Origin: an uncultured Phocaeicola sp.
GTDB lineage: Bacteria > Bacteroidota > Bacteroidia > Bacteroidales > Bacteroidaceae
Length of the DNA stretch: 64,000 nucleotides
Assembly: GCA_948566455.1 (NCBI GenBank)
Contig: CAOYQO010000004.1
Span: 62,001 to 126,000, forward strand
Direction of reading: 5' to 3'
This document shows, piece after piece, positions 41,970-50,029 of the stretch. The stretch's first letter is position 1. The number at the start of each line of letters is the position of its first letter. The notes beneath the pieces are model-generated. The model had not been told where the DNA came from and did not search any database. It saw only the letters and a list, made by a program, of their open reading frames with translations. A program made the translations under genes and the position numbers.

Positions 41970-44099
41970 ATGAAATCTACTGATTCCGAACAAGAAGGAG
42001 TCGGCATGGAACTGGAACAGTACCGTAACCGGCTCGAACAAATGGTCGAAGAAAAATCTAAGGACCTGATTGCCATTCAAGAGAATCTGGAAGCAACCAA
42101 CCGGCGGCAGGCATTATTCATAAAAGTGTTGCAAATATTACAACTGGAACCGGACATACCTACAGCCATGAATATGGCACTTGCTGAAATAGGCCGTTAT
42201 ACCGGTGTTGACCGATTGGCAACATGGGAAAACCATCTTGACGGGGTCACATACGGATGCACCAACGAATGGTGCAACGATGGTATTGAGCCGGCCATAG
42301 ATTACCTGCGGAGTATGACCATTGAAGCGGGAAAGCCGTGGTTTGATATGCTCGAAAAGAATCATATCATCTGTACGTCCGATATCTATTCGCTCGATCC
42401 CTTTATTACCCAGATGCTCGAGGTACAAGGCGTAAAAGCTATAGCCGTTTTTCCTCTGTCGCAGTTAGGGGTGCATTTCGGTTTCCTGTCATTTAACTTC
42501 TGCTGGAATAAGCAGTGGGATGAAAAGGACGTGGAGTTAATGAGTCAAATATCGCAAATTGTATCCACTGCTACAAAACGCTGGCAGGTAGAAACGTCTC
42601 TGCAATTGTCTCAACGAACTATGCAAAAAGTATTGGATAACATCAATGCCAATATTTTTGTTTGCGATTATGATACACAGAAGGTACTCTTTGCAAACAA
42701 ACCTTTCCGCGAAGAAGCCGGACAGGTTTCGGAAAATGCAGAATGCTGGAAAATGCTGAATGCAGGACTGAATGGTTTGTGTGCGCATTGCCCGAAAACA
42801 CAGTTACTCGATGCCAACCGTAAGTTCACAGGTGTTCATTTCTGGGAAGACTACAATCCCGTTACCGAACGCTGGTATACCATTCAGAGTATGGCGATAA
42901 AGTGGCTCGACGGACGATGGGCAATCATGGAATTGGCTACTGATATCACTACCCGTAAGCAGGTAGAATTGGAGTTGATTCAGGCTAAGGAAAAAGCAGA
43001 AGAATCAGATAGGCTAAAATCGGCATTCCTTGCTAATATGAGCCACGAAATACGTACTCCTCTGAATGCTATTGTGGGCTTCTCAAGCTTGCTTGCCGAA
43101 GCCGATGATGATGAGCGTGAATCGTATATGTCTTTAGTAGAGGAGAACAACGAGCTGTTGCTCAACCTTATTTCTGACATATTGGATATTTCTAAAATAG
43201 AGGCCGGTACGGTGGAACTCATTATAACAAGGGTGGATTTGCCCCGACTTTGTCGTGAAGTAATTTCCACTTGTTCACACAAAAAACATGAGGAAGCGGT
43301 TGTACTGCGTTTTGACGAAAGCTCGCCACAGATAATGATTGATGCCGACAAGAACCGAATCATGCAAGTACTCTCTAATTTCGTAACGAATGCCTTGAAA
43401 TTTACGATCAAGGGATCGGTTACTCTTTCCTATAGATTGGAAAATGACACTCAGGTGCGTTTCTGTGTGACGGATACCGGTAAGGGTATTCCTGCTGAAC
43501 AGCAGCATGAGATTTTCAATCGTTTTGTAAAACTCGACTCATTTTCGCAAGGTGCTGGTCTTGGATTGTCTATATGCCAGAGTTTGGTAGAGCGAATGGG
43601 AGGAGAGATTGGAGTAGACTCCCGTGAGGGAGAAGGTTCGTGTTTCTGGTTCACACATCCATATACACTTGATGCCTCATCGGATTCGGAGGTTGTAACA
43701 AAGGATGGTGACCAGGTTATAAAGATCATTTCAAGAAATTATAAACCTCTGATTCTGGTGGCCGAGGACGTAGACAGCAACTATTTACTGATCGAGGCAC
43801 TTCTTAGGAAGGATTATCGTCTGCTGAGAGCACATGATGGTAATGAGGCTGTAGAACTTTTCAATACTCAATCTCCTGATCTTATATTTATGGATATGAA
43901 GATGCCGGGTATGAATGGAATAGATGCGGTGGTTATGTTAAGGGAAGGCGGTGCCCGGGTGCCCATCATTGCCCTTACGGCATTTGCTTACGACGATGAT
44001 AGGGCATTGGCACTCAATGTGGGTTGCAATGACTTTTTGACCAAACCTGTTTCGCCACTCGAGTTACGCAGGATGGTCAGTAAATGGATAGGGAAATAA
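41970..44099 (+). CDS. Hybrid sensor histidine kinase/response regulator with GAF and PAS domains
   Basis: A 709-residue cytoplasmic protein without membrane helices. Domains in order: coiled coil (about 8-45), GAF-like sensor (about 50-200, VDRLATWENHLDGVTYGC), PAS-like domain (about 210-330, with CAHCP and the VHFWEDYNPVTERWYTIQ strand), HisKA with FLANMSHEIRTPLNAIVGFSSLL, HATPase with FVTNALKFT, VTDTGKGIPAEQ and GAGLGLSICQSL, and a C-terminal receiver with LVAEDVDSN, FMDMKMPGMNG and FLTKPVSPLEL. There is no DNA-binding domain, so the signal must pass on to another protein. The frame is open from 41913, but ATG at 41970 follows the promoter. Ligand unknown. Convergent with cdd. Confidence 0.9.
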   Translation: MKSTDSEQEGVGMELEQYRNRLEQMVEEKSKDLIAIQENLEATNRRQALFIKVLQILQLEPDIPTAMNMALAEIGRYTGVDRLATWENHLDGVTYGCTNEWCNDGIEPAIDYLRSMTIEAGKPWFDMLEKNHIICTSDIYSLDPFITQMLEVQGVKAIAVFPLSQLGVHFGFLSFNFCWNKQWDEKDVELMSQISQIVSTATKRWQVETSLQLSQRTMQKVLDNINANIFVCDYDTQKVLFANKPFREEAGQVSENAECWKMLNAGLNGLCAHCPKTQLLDANRKFTGVHFWEDYNPVTERWYTIQSMAIKWLDGRWAIMELATDITTRKQVELELIQAKEKAEESDRLKSAFLANMSHEIRTPLNAIVGFSSLLAEADDDERESYMSLVEENNELLLNLISDILDISKIEAGTVELIITRVDLPRLCREVISTCSHKKHEEAVVLRFDESSPQIMIDADKNRIMQVLSNFVTNALKFTIKGSVTLSYRLENDTQVRFCVTDTGKGIPAEQQHEIFNRFVKLDSFSQGAGLGLSICQSLVERMGGEIGVDSREGEGSCFWFTHPYTLDASSDSEVVTKDGDQVIKIISRNYKPLILVAEDVDSNYLLIEALLRKDYRLLRAHDGNEAVELFNTQSPDLIFMDMKMPGMNGIDAVVMLREGGARVPIIALTAFAYDDDRALALNVGCNDFLTKPVSPLELRRMVSKWIGK

Positions 44100-44118
44100 A
44101 CCCCAAAAATCAAAAGGA

Positions 44119-44598
44119 TTACTCCATGGAAGATGCATCGAATGACAGAGGTAGCAAAGCACCTACATTCTTCATCTCATAGATACCCTTTTTCCCGAAA
44201 AGTAAAATGCGCATGGGGTGCTTGAAGCGTTTTTCCGTTTCAAGCATTACCTGGCGGCATGCACCACAAGGGGGAATCGGAGCATCCAGGAAATCCCGTT
44301 CATTGCGTGCGGCAATGGCAAGAGTTTCTACTGCCTGATCGGGATATTGGGAGTTTGCATAAAATAAAGTGGTACGTTCGGCACAAAGCCCCGACGGGTA
44401 AGCGGCATTCTCCTGATTGGTACCTGTGACAACCGTACCGTCTGCCAACCGTGCAGCGGCGCCTACTGAAAAGTGTGAATAGGGGGCATAGCTACGCCGG
44501 GTAGCCTCACGCGCTGAATCTATGAGTTGGCGGTCGGCATCACTTAATTCACTATAATCGTATATTTTAATGTCAATTTGTAAGGTCAAATCTTTCAT
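44119..44598 (-). CDS. cdd: Cytidine deaminase
   Basis: Zinc enzyme deaminating cytidine and deoxycytidine to uridine forms in pyrimidine salvage. The 159 residues are slightly longer than the homotetrameric class. The core includes YSHFSVGAAARLADG, then NAAYPSGLCAERTTLFYA (Cys-Ala-Glu: zinc ligand and catalytic Glu) and IPPCGACRQVM (two zinc Cys). It has its own promoter on the minus strand and is convergent with the hybrid kinase. Confidence 0.95.
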   Translation of the reverse strand: MKDLTLQIDIKIYDYSELSDADRQLIDSAREATRRSYAPYSHFSVGAAARLADGTVVTGTNQENAAYPSGLCAERTTLFYANSQYPDQAVETLAIAARNERDFLDAPIPPCGACRQVMLETEKRFKHPMRILLFGKKGIYEMKNVGALLPLSFDASSME

Positions 44599-44629
44599 AA
44601 GGCAGTGATGTATATTGTAATTAATGTTA

Positions 44630-44660
44630 CAAAGTTAGAAAAGAGATTGGTAATTCCAAT
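44630..44660 (-). promoter_or_regulatory. Promoter of cdd
   Basis: Minus-strand ATTG (plus CAAT 44657-44660), 19 bp, then TAACTTTG (plus CAAAGTTA 44630-44637), a good fit to the Bacteroides consensus. Confidence 0.55.
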
Positions 44661-44696
44661 TCTTTTTAAGATTTTTGTACCTCAACTTATATTGCT

Positions 44697-45623
44697 ATGA
44701 ATAGAATGAACGCTATCAGACTCACTGCAATCCTGGCACTTCAGGTTTGTACCGTTGCCGCTCAGGCGCAGCGCAAGAATGCCCGTTACGTGGAATATAT
44801 AGAGAAGTATGCTCCGCTTGCCGTACAACAAATGAAGGAACACAAGATACCTGCCAGTATTACTCTGGCTCAGGGACTTCTTGAAAGTGGTGCCGGACAA
44901 AGTGCATTGGCACGCAAAAGTAATAACCATTTCGGTATTAAGTGCGGTAGTAACTGGCGTGGACGCACAGTGCGTCATGATGACGATGCCCGCAATGAAT
45001 GTTTTCGGGCTTACAGTAATCCCAGAGATTCTTATGAAGATCATTCTGCTTTTCTGAAGCGGGGTGCACGTTATGCATTCCTGTTCGATTTGAAGGTTAC
45101 GGACTATAAAGGTTGGGCACGTGGTTTGAAGAAAGCCGGATATGCTACTGATCCCTCTTATGCGAACCGTCTGATAACGATTATAGAGGATTATGAACTT
45201 TATAAGTATGACAGTCGCGGTATGAGTAATCGTGAAAACCGTAATTGGGAGAAAGAACTGAAGAAGAAACCCTGGCTGGCTAATCCGCATCAGGTATATA
45301 TAGCTAATGATATAGCCTATGTCGTAGCTCGTGACGGCGATACTTTCCGCTTATTGGGCAAGGAGTTCGATATCAGTTGGAAGAAGCTTGTGAAGTACAA
45401 TGACCTGCATAAGGATTATACGTTGGAGGCGGGTGATATCATCTATCTGAAAGGTAAGAAAAAGAAAGCTTCTAAGCGGCATACTGTTTACATCGTGAAA
45501 GATGGCGACTCCATGCATACCATCTCGCAAAAGTACGGTATACGGTTGAAGAACCTGTATAAGATGAACCGGAAAGATGATGAATATATTCCTGAAGTGG
45601 GAGATAGGTTGAGGCTGAGATAA
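44697..45623 (+). CDS. Exported glucosaminidase with two LysM domains
   Basis: Peptidoglycan N-acetylglucosaminidase-like protein of 308 residues. The signal peptide (NAIRLTAILALQVCTVAAQA) is cleaved near AQA-QRK. The glucosaminidase (GH73-like) domain (about 40-165) has ITLAQGLLESGAGQSALARK with the expected catalytic Glu, and NNHFGIKC. Two LysM modules follow, at about 200-245 (VARDGDTFRLLGKEFDISWKK) and about 260-308 (VKDGDSMHTISQKYGIRLKN), to bind glycan chains. Monocistronic, ending in a hairpin. Likely acts in cell separation or wall turnover. Confidence 0.92.
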   Translation: MNRMNAIRLTAILALQVCTVAAQAQRKNARYVEYIEKYAPLAVQQMKEHKIPASITLAQGLLESGAGQSALARKSNNHFGIKCGSNWRGRTVRHDDDARNECFRAYSNPRDSYEDHSAFLKRGARYAFLFDLKVTDYKGWARGLKKAGYATDPSYANRLITIIEDYELYKYDSRGMSNRENRNWEKELKKKPWLANPHQVYIANDIAYVVARDGDTFRLLGKEFDISWKKLVKYNDLHKDYTLEAGDIIYLKGKKKKASKRHTVYIVKDGDSMHTISQKYGIRLKNLYKMNRKDDEYIPEVGDRLRLR

Positions 45624-45649
45624 CAGGCATTTCTGATTGGCATAAAAGG

Positions 45650-45687
45650 GGAATAGAATCTACTTGCTACGGATTAGATTCTATTCC
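45650..45687 (+). terminator. Hairpin after the glucosaminidase gene
   Basis: GGAATAGAATCTA (45650-45662) pairs perfectly with TAGATTCTATTCC (45675-45687). The T run is weak. Confidence 0.6.
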
Positions 45688-45949
45688 ACTAATTATTAAT
45701 CTTCGCACCGCATTTAACTAATCTCCGTACCGCATCCAACTAATAATTAATTTCCTAATTATTATTCTTACAATATCTGTTGTAAGAAACTTATATAATT
45801 ATTGTATGATACTTTTATATCTGTTGTAAGAAAGAAAAATATTTGTGGTAAGAATAGTTTTTAGTATCCGTGATATTAGTTTGTAGGCACTCCGATATTA
45901 GTTTCTAGTATCTTCGAAATTAGCTTTTAGTATCTTTGAAATTAGCTTG
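45686..45949 (+). repeat. 22-bp degenerate tandem array, about 12 units
   Basis: Units start every 22 bp from 45686 (45708, 45730, 45752, 45774, 45796, 45818, 45840, 45862, 45884, 45906, 45928). The sequence drifts along the array: the first three read CCgCAT...ACTAAT, the middle ones TATCTGTTGTAAGAA, and the last four TAGTATCTTcGAAATTAG. Neighbouring units are most alike. No spacers. It fills most of the gap between the glucosaminidase gene and the regulatory region of the ABC cluster (542 bp without a gene). Confidence 0.8.
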
Positions 45950-45991
45950 CTTCGTTGCCATTCAAAGGCTTATTGATTTATCCGAAAATGT

Positions 45992-46014
45992 ACAGGGTGT
46001 CCGATATCGAACAC
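45992..46014. promoter_or_regulatory. Palindromic enhancer-like site upstream of the adaptor gene
   Basis: ACAGGGTGTCCG...TCGAACAC, an inverted repeat (GTGTcCGAtaTCGaACAC). A copy with 16 of 20 bases identical from GGGTGT on is at 55274-55293. Both end exactly 45 bp before the GG of a sigma-54-like element. Proposed binding site of an NtrC-type activator. Confidence 0.55.
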
Positions 46015-46057
46015 CCTTCTTTTTTCTCTATCTTCTTGTTTTCAGCTATTTACGTTT

Positions 46058-46074
46058 TTGGCACGCATTTAGTA
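46058..46074 (+). promoter_or_regulatory. Sigma-54-like promoter of the ABC cluster
   Basis: TTGGCACG-CATT-TAGTA matches the -24 consensus YTGGCACG exactly and the -12 element TTGCW at three of five positions, with the correct 12-bp G-to-G spacing (G60 to G72). The adaptor ATG is 91 bp downstream. Confidence 0.55.
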
Positions 46075-46165
46075 TATATAAATAATGTGAATAATATGCC
46101 TGTTCGTTTTTGAAAGCGGGCGAAGGCTGAAAACTGATAAAATAATAAATAACTCAATATTCAAC

Positions 46166-47413
46166 ATGGACAGAGAAATACCCAAAGCAGTGCGTAACAA
46201 AGAACGCAACAAGAAAATTATCCGTTACGGAGGCATCGGCGTGGCAAGTATAGTCGTTATCAGCGTACTCATTTCATTGATGCGTACGGGAGTGAAAACA
46301 AAAGACCTGGTACTTTCCACAGTAGATAAAGGCACGATTGAAGTCAGTGTAAGTGCATCCGGAAAAGTGGTGCCGGCTTTCGAAGAGATTATCAATTCTC
46401 CTATCAATACCCGTATCGTCGAGATATATAAGAAAGGTGGCGATAGTGTGGATGTAGGTACACCGATCTTGAAACTTGACTTGCAGAGTGTAGAGACAGA
46501 CTATAAAAAATTGTTAGACGAAGAGCAGATGCGTAGCTACAAATTGGATCAGTTGCGCGTGAACAACCAGACAAAACTGAACGACCTGTCTATGAAGATT
46601 AAGGTTTCCGCCATGCAGTTGAATCGCAAGAAAGTGGAGTTGCGTAATGAGCAATATCTTGATAGCCTGGGTTCGGGAACTACGGATAAAGTGCGCCAGG
46701 CAGAACTTAGCTATAACGTAGCCCAGTTGGAATACGAACAGCTGAAACAACAATATGATAATGAGAAAGAAGTGCTTGCTGCCGAATATAAAGTTCAGGA
46801 GTTGGATTTTAGCATCTTCCGCAAAGGCCTTGCTGAGATGAAGCGAACGCTGGATGATGCACAGGTTCGTTCTCCGCGCAAAGCTATCCTTACCTATATT
46901 AATAACCAGATCGGTGCACAGGTTTCTCAGGGAAGCCAGCTTGCCGTGATTTCTGATCTTAGCCATTTCAAGGTGGAAGGTGAAATAGCAGATACGTATG
47001 GTGATCGTGTGGCCGCCGGTGGCAAGGCAATTGTGAAGATTGGCAGTGATAAACTGGAAGGTACGGTGAGCAGTGTGACGCCGTTGTCAAAGAACGGAGT
47101 GATTTCTTTCACTGTACAACTGAATGAGGATAATAACCGTCGTTTGCGTTCGGGATTGAAGACAGATGTATATGTGATGAATGCCGTGAAAGAAGATGTG
47201 ATGCGTATTGCCAATGCTTCTTATTATGTAGGACGTGGCGAGTATGACCTCTTTGTGCGTGACTCTGATAAAGAAATCGTGAAACGTAAAGTACAACTGG
47301 GTGATAGCAACTTTGAATTTGTGGAAGTTATCAGTGGCTTGCAGCCGGGTGACCAGGTGGTAGTGAGCGACATGAGCCAGTATAAAAATAAGAATAAGCT
47401 GAAGTTGAATTAG
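46166..47413 (+). CDS. HlyD/MacA-type periplasmic adaptor of the ABC permease cluster
   Basis: A 415-residue adaptor anchored by one N-terminal helix (about 22-42, IIRYGGIGVASIVVISVLIS). The lipoyl half-motifs are GKVVPAFEEIINSPINTRIVEIYKK and VRSPRKAILTYINNQIGAQVSQG. Between them a long alpha-hairpin (about 115-225) could reach an outer-membrane channel. A beta-barrel and a C-terminal domain (DVYVMNAVKEDVMRIANASYY, GLQPGDQVVVSDM) follow. It is the only adaptor among six permease pairs. No TolC homologue lies in the window apart from the domain fused to the RND pump. Confidence 0.88.
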   Translation: MDREIPKAVRNKERNKKIIRYGGIGVASIVVISVLISLMRTGVKTKDLVLSTVDKGTIEVSVSASGKVVPAFEEIINSPINTRIVEIYKKGGDSVDVGTPILKLDLQSVETDYKKLLDEEQMRSYKLDQLRVNNQTKLNDLSMKIKVSAMQLNRKKVELRNEQYLDSLGSGTTDKVRQAELSYNVAQLEYEQLKQQYDNEKEVLAAEYKVQELDFSIFRKGLAEMKRTLDDAQVRSPRKAILTYINNQIGAQVSQGSQLAVISDLSHFKVEGEIADTYGDRVAAGGKAIVKIGSDKLEGTVSSVTPLSKNGVISFTVQLNEDNNRRLRSGLKTDVYVMNAVKEDVMRIANASYYVGRGEYDLFVRDSDKEIVKRKVQLGDSNFEFVEVISGLQPGDQVVVSDMSQYKNKNKLKLN

Positions 47414-47446
47414 CTACGAGCTACGGGCTACAAGTGACAAGTGCCT
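47414..47446 (+). repeat. Fragment of the GAGCTAC palindromic repeat
   Basis: CTACGAGCTACGGGCTACAAG directly after the adaptor stop resembles one arm of the elements at 16748-16845 and 25462-25547. The centre and the second arm are missing. Confidence 0.45.
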
Positions 47447-47473
47447 TTCGGAGTAATTGAAAATAAGAAAGAT

Positions 47474-48745
47474 ATGTTAAGGATATATTTAAAGCAAGCG
47501 TGGAGCCTGCTGAAAGAAAATCCGCTGGTTAGCGGGCTTTCTATTGCAGGAACGGCATTGGCCATTACCGCTGTAATGATGATTATTCTTGTGATACAGG
47601 TGCGTCTGGCTGAATATGCACCGGAGACGGAGCGCGGACGGATGTTGCACATCATTGCAACCCGTGCTTTCATGAAGAGTAATGATGGAAACTGGAACAA
47701 TGGCGGAATGGGAAAACGGGTGGTACGCGAGCTTTTCTATAATCTGAAGACTCCGCAGGAGGTGAGTGGTTATGCTCGTAACACAGTGTCCGTCAGTTCG
47801 ATTGCTAAGCGTACCTTTACCAAATATCGGGCTACTTATACAGACGACCGCTTCTGGAAAATATTCGATTATACATTTTTAGATGGTACTCCTTTTACCT
47901 ATGAAGACAATGAAAGCGGCATCCGCAAAGCAGTTATCAGTGAGAAACTGGCACGCCGACTTTTTGGGAAAACAGAGGTGCAGGGTCAACGGCTACTTAT
48001 CAATCGTACAGAATATACGGTATGCGGTGTTGTGAAGAATGTGCCCCGCACTGCTCGTTATGCTTATTCGGATGTATGGTTGCCTTATAATTCCAGTGCC
48101 GGCACAGAAACGGCTGCCAATGCTTATGAGGCACTGGTAGGGTCTTTTAATATTGTGATGCTGGCACATAGTACCGATGATTTTACTGCTATTCGTGCGG
48201 AAGTGGAAAAGGCCGCAAAACAATTGAATGCGAATACGTCGGAATATGGCGTCAGCTTCTTTAACGGGCCGATGAGTAATCTGGACCTGGTGGTTACCAA
48301 TAATAATGGTTTTGTTAATGATATCCCCTATGGCAATTGGTTTTTGCGGCAAGGCAGTTTCGTATTTTTCCTGTTATTGCTTCCGGCGCTCAACATGATT
48401 GGTATAACGCTGACTAACTTTCGTAAGCGGCGTGCAGAGATAGGAGTCCGCAAAGCATTTGGAGCAACTGCGGGTAATGTTTTCCGTCAGGTTATCAATG
48501 AAAATCTCATTATCACTTTTATTGGCGGCATATTCGGATTGGTGCTCTCCATTGGTGTATTGTTGCTGACGCGCGACATCTTTTTCCCATCGGGTACGGA
48601 ATTCAATGTAGAGATGCTAGTACGTCCGGAAACGTTTCTGGTAACTTTGCTTTTCATCTTCCTGCTGAACCTGCTGTGTGCCGGTATTCCTGCCTGGCGT
48701 GCCGGAAAGTATAACATTGTTAAATCGTTGAATAATCAAGAATAA
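47474..48745 (+). CDS. FtsX/MacB-like ABC permease, pair 1, type A
   Basis: A 423-residue permease without ATPase domain. The N terminus LRIYLKQAWSLLKENPLV leads into helix 1 (GLSIAGTALAITAVMMIILV). A MacB-type periplasmic domain follows (about 45-280, RLFGKTEVQGQRLLINRTEY). Three C-terminal helices have the cytoplasmic coupling motif RAEIGVRKAFGATAGNVF after the second helix. It ends NIVKSLNNQE. The frame opens at 47441, but ATG 47474 matches the start of the other type A proteins. Three bases separate it from its type B partner. It should work with the ATPase at 55420, as LolCE works with LolD. Confidence 0.85.
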   Translation: MLRIYLKQAWSLLKENPLVSGLSIAGTALAITAVMMIILVIQVRLAEYAPETERGRMLHIIATRAFMKSNDGNWNNGGMGKRVVRELFYNLKTPQEVSGYARNTVSVSSIAKRTFTKYRATYTDDRFWKIFDYTFLDGTPFTYEDNESGIRKAVISEKLARRLFGKTEVQGQRLLINRTEYTVCGVVKNVPRTARYAYSDVWLPYNSSAGTETAANAYEALVGSFNIVMLAHSTDDFTAIRAEVEKAAKQLNANTSEYGVSFFNGPMSNLDLVVTNNNGFVNDIPYGNWFLRQGSFVFFLLLLPALNMIGITLTNFRKRRAEIGVRKAFGATAGNVFRQVINENLIITFIGGIFGLVLSIGVLLLTRDIFFPSGTEFNVEMLVRPETFLVTLLFIFLLNLLCAGIPAWRAGKYNIVKSLNNQE

Positions 48746-48748
48746 CCT

Positions 48749-50008
48749 ATGATACGTCATCTCATCACCCTGATATGGAACCAGCGCAAACAGAATGGCT
48801 GGATATTTGCCGAACTGGCATTGGTTCTGCTGGCTATCTTTATGATTACGGATGCCGGTTACAGCAAATATACTCTTTATAATGAGCCTTTAGGTTATGA
48901 CATCGATCGTTGCTGGCGGCTTCATCTGGAGGAAACGGAACCCGGTAACGAAGGTTATACAGGCGAGGATGAGCGTGGAGCCAAATGTTGGGAACGCATC
49001 ACGGAACTGACCCGGCGGTTGATGAATACCGGTGAGGTGGAAGCTGTGGGGTGTAGCTTTTACAGTTGCCCATACAGTCAGGGCAATTCGTGGACGAATG
49101 TCGAACCGGCAGGAGCGGATAGCATCAATGCTTATTCCGAATCTTTACACCGCCAACTGGGTGATGCTGGTTTCTTTGAAGTTTTCGGCATACATGACGT
49201 GAACGGAAAGCATATCCGCGAGCTGGAAAATCCGGCAAAGGATGAGGTTATCCTAACAGAGAAGGTAGCGCAAAAGTTTTTTGGCGAGAAGGAGCCACGC
49301 GGCCGGTTGGTGAATACCGGGAAACTGAATGATGCACCTGTACTGGCTGTTGCACCCACTATTCGTGAGAATGATTTTGAATCGGCTACTCCCACGTTTT
49401 ATATCAAAGCTTCCGGTTCTACGATGGAGGAGCTTTTCGAGTGGTATCGTCCTTCTTCATTGGAATATTCTCTACGCATGAAGCGTGATATGACACAGGC
49501 TGAGATGGAAGAATGGCTTGCCTCTTTGGGTGAACGGTTGACGTCCGGCAATATCTATGTAAATGCCGTAACAGGGTTTGAAGAGATGCGTGCCGACCGT
49601 ATAGATTATGTAGTAACGGACTGGCAAATGGTACAACTCATTGTAGCCTTCCTATTGTTGAATGTATTTTTCGGCGTTACCGGGACTTTCTGGATGCGTA
49701 CGCAGGCACGCCGTTCGGAAACGGGATTGCGTATGGCGGTCGGCGCATCAAAGGGAAGGGTTGTATCTTGGCTCAATGCGGAGGGCTTATTGATTCTGTT
49801 GCTGGCTTTGGTTCCTATAGTTATTATTGTACTTAACTTTCGCCATATGGATTTACTGAGTGCGGAAGTTCCTTATACGGCAGGTCGCTGGATTGTAGAA
49901 TTTGCTATTTCATTGGGAATTTTGGCAGCGATGATTATGTTGGGCATTGCAGTGCCGGCACGCTGGATTATGAAAGAGCAACCGGCTGAAGCATTGCATC
50001 ACGAATAA
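48749..50008 (+). CDS. FtsX/MacB-like ABC permease, pair 1, type B
   Basis: A 419-residue permease. Type B proteins begin with a basic-aromatic segment, here IRHLITLIWNQRKQNGWIF, and have a shorter loop after helix 1 (YNEPLGYDIDRCWRL). The periplasmic domain includes VILTEKVAQKFFGEKEPRGR. The coupling motif is RSETGLRMAVGASKGRVVSW, and the C terminus is AEALHHE. It probably forms a heterodimer with the preceding type A protein, giving eight membrane helices. The next pair begins 21 bp downstream. Confidence 0.83.
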   Translation: MIRHLITLIWNQRKQNGWIFAELALVLLAIFMITDAGYSKYTLYNEPLGYDIDRCWRLHLEETEPGNEGYTGEDERGAKCWERITELTRRLMNTGEVEAVGCSFYSCPYSQGNSWTNVEPAGADSINAYSESLHRQLGDAGFFEVFGIHDVNGKHIRELENPAKDEVILTEKVAQKFFGEKEPRGRLVNTGKLNDAPVLAVAPTIRENDFESATPTFYIKASGSTMEELFEWYRPSSLEYSLRMKRDMTQAEMEEWLASLGERLTSGNIYVNAVTGFEEMRADRIDYVVTDWQMVQLIVAFLLLNVFFGVTGTFWMRTQARRSETGLRMAVGASKGRVVSWLNAEGLLILLLALVPIVIIVLNFRHMDLLSAEVPYTAGRWIVEFAISLGILAAMIMLGIAVPARWIMKEQPAEALHHE

Positions 50009-50029
50009 ACAAACGTAATATATTCAGGG

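Noticed and set aside
45686..45949. CRISPR array
   Set aside because: Units are contiguous and drift along the array; there are no constant repeats separated by unique spacers and no cas genes in the window.
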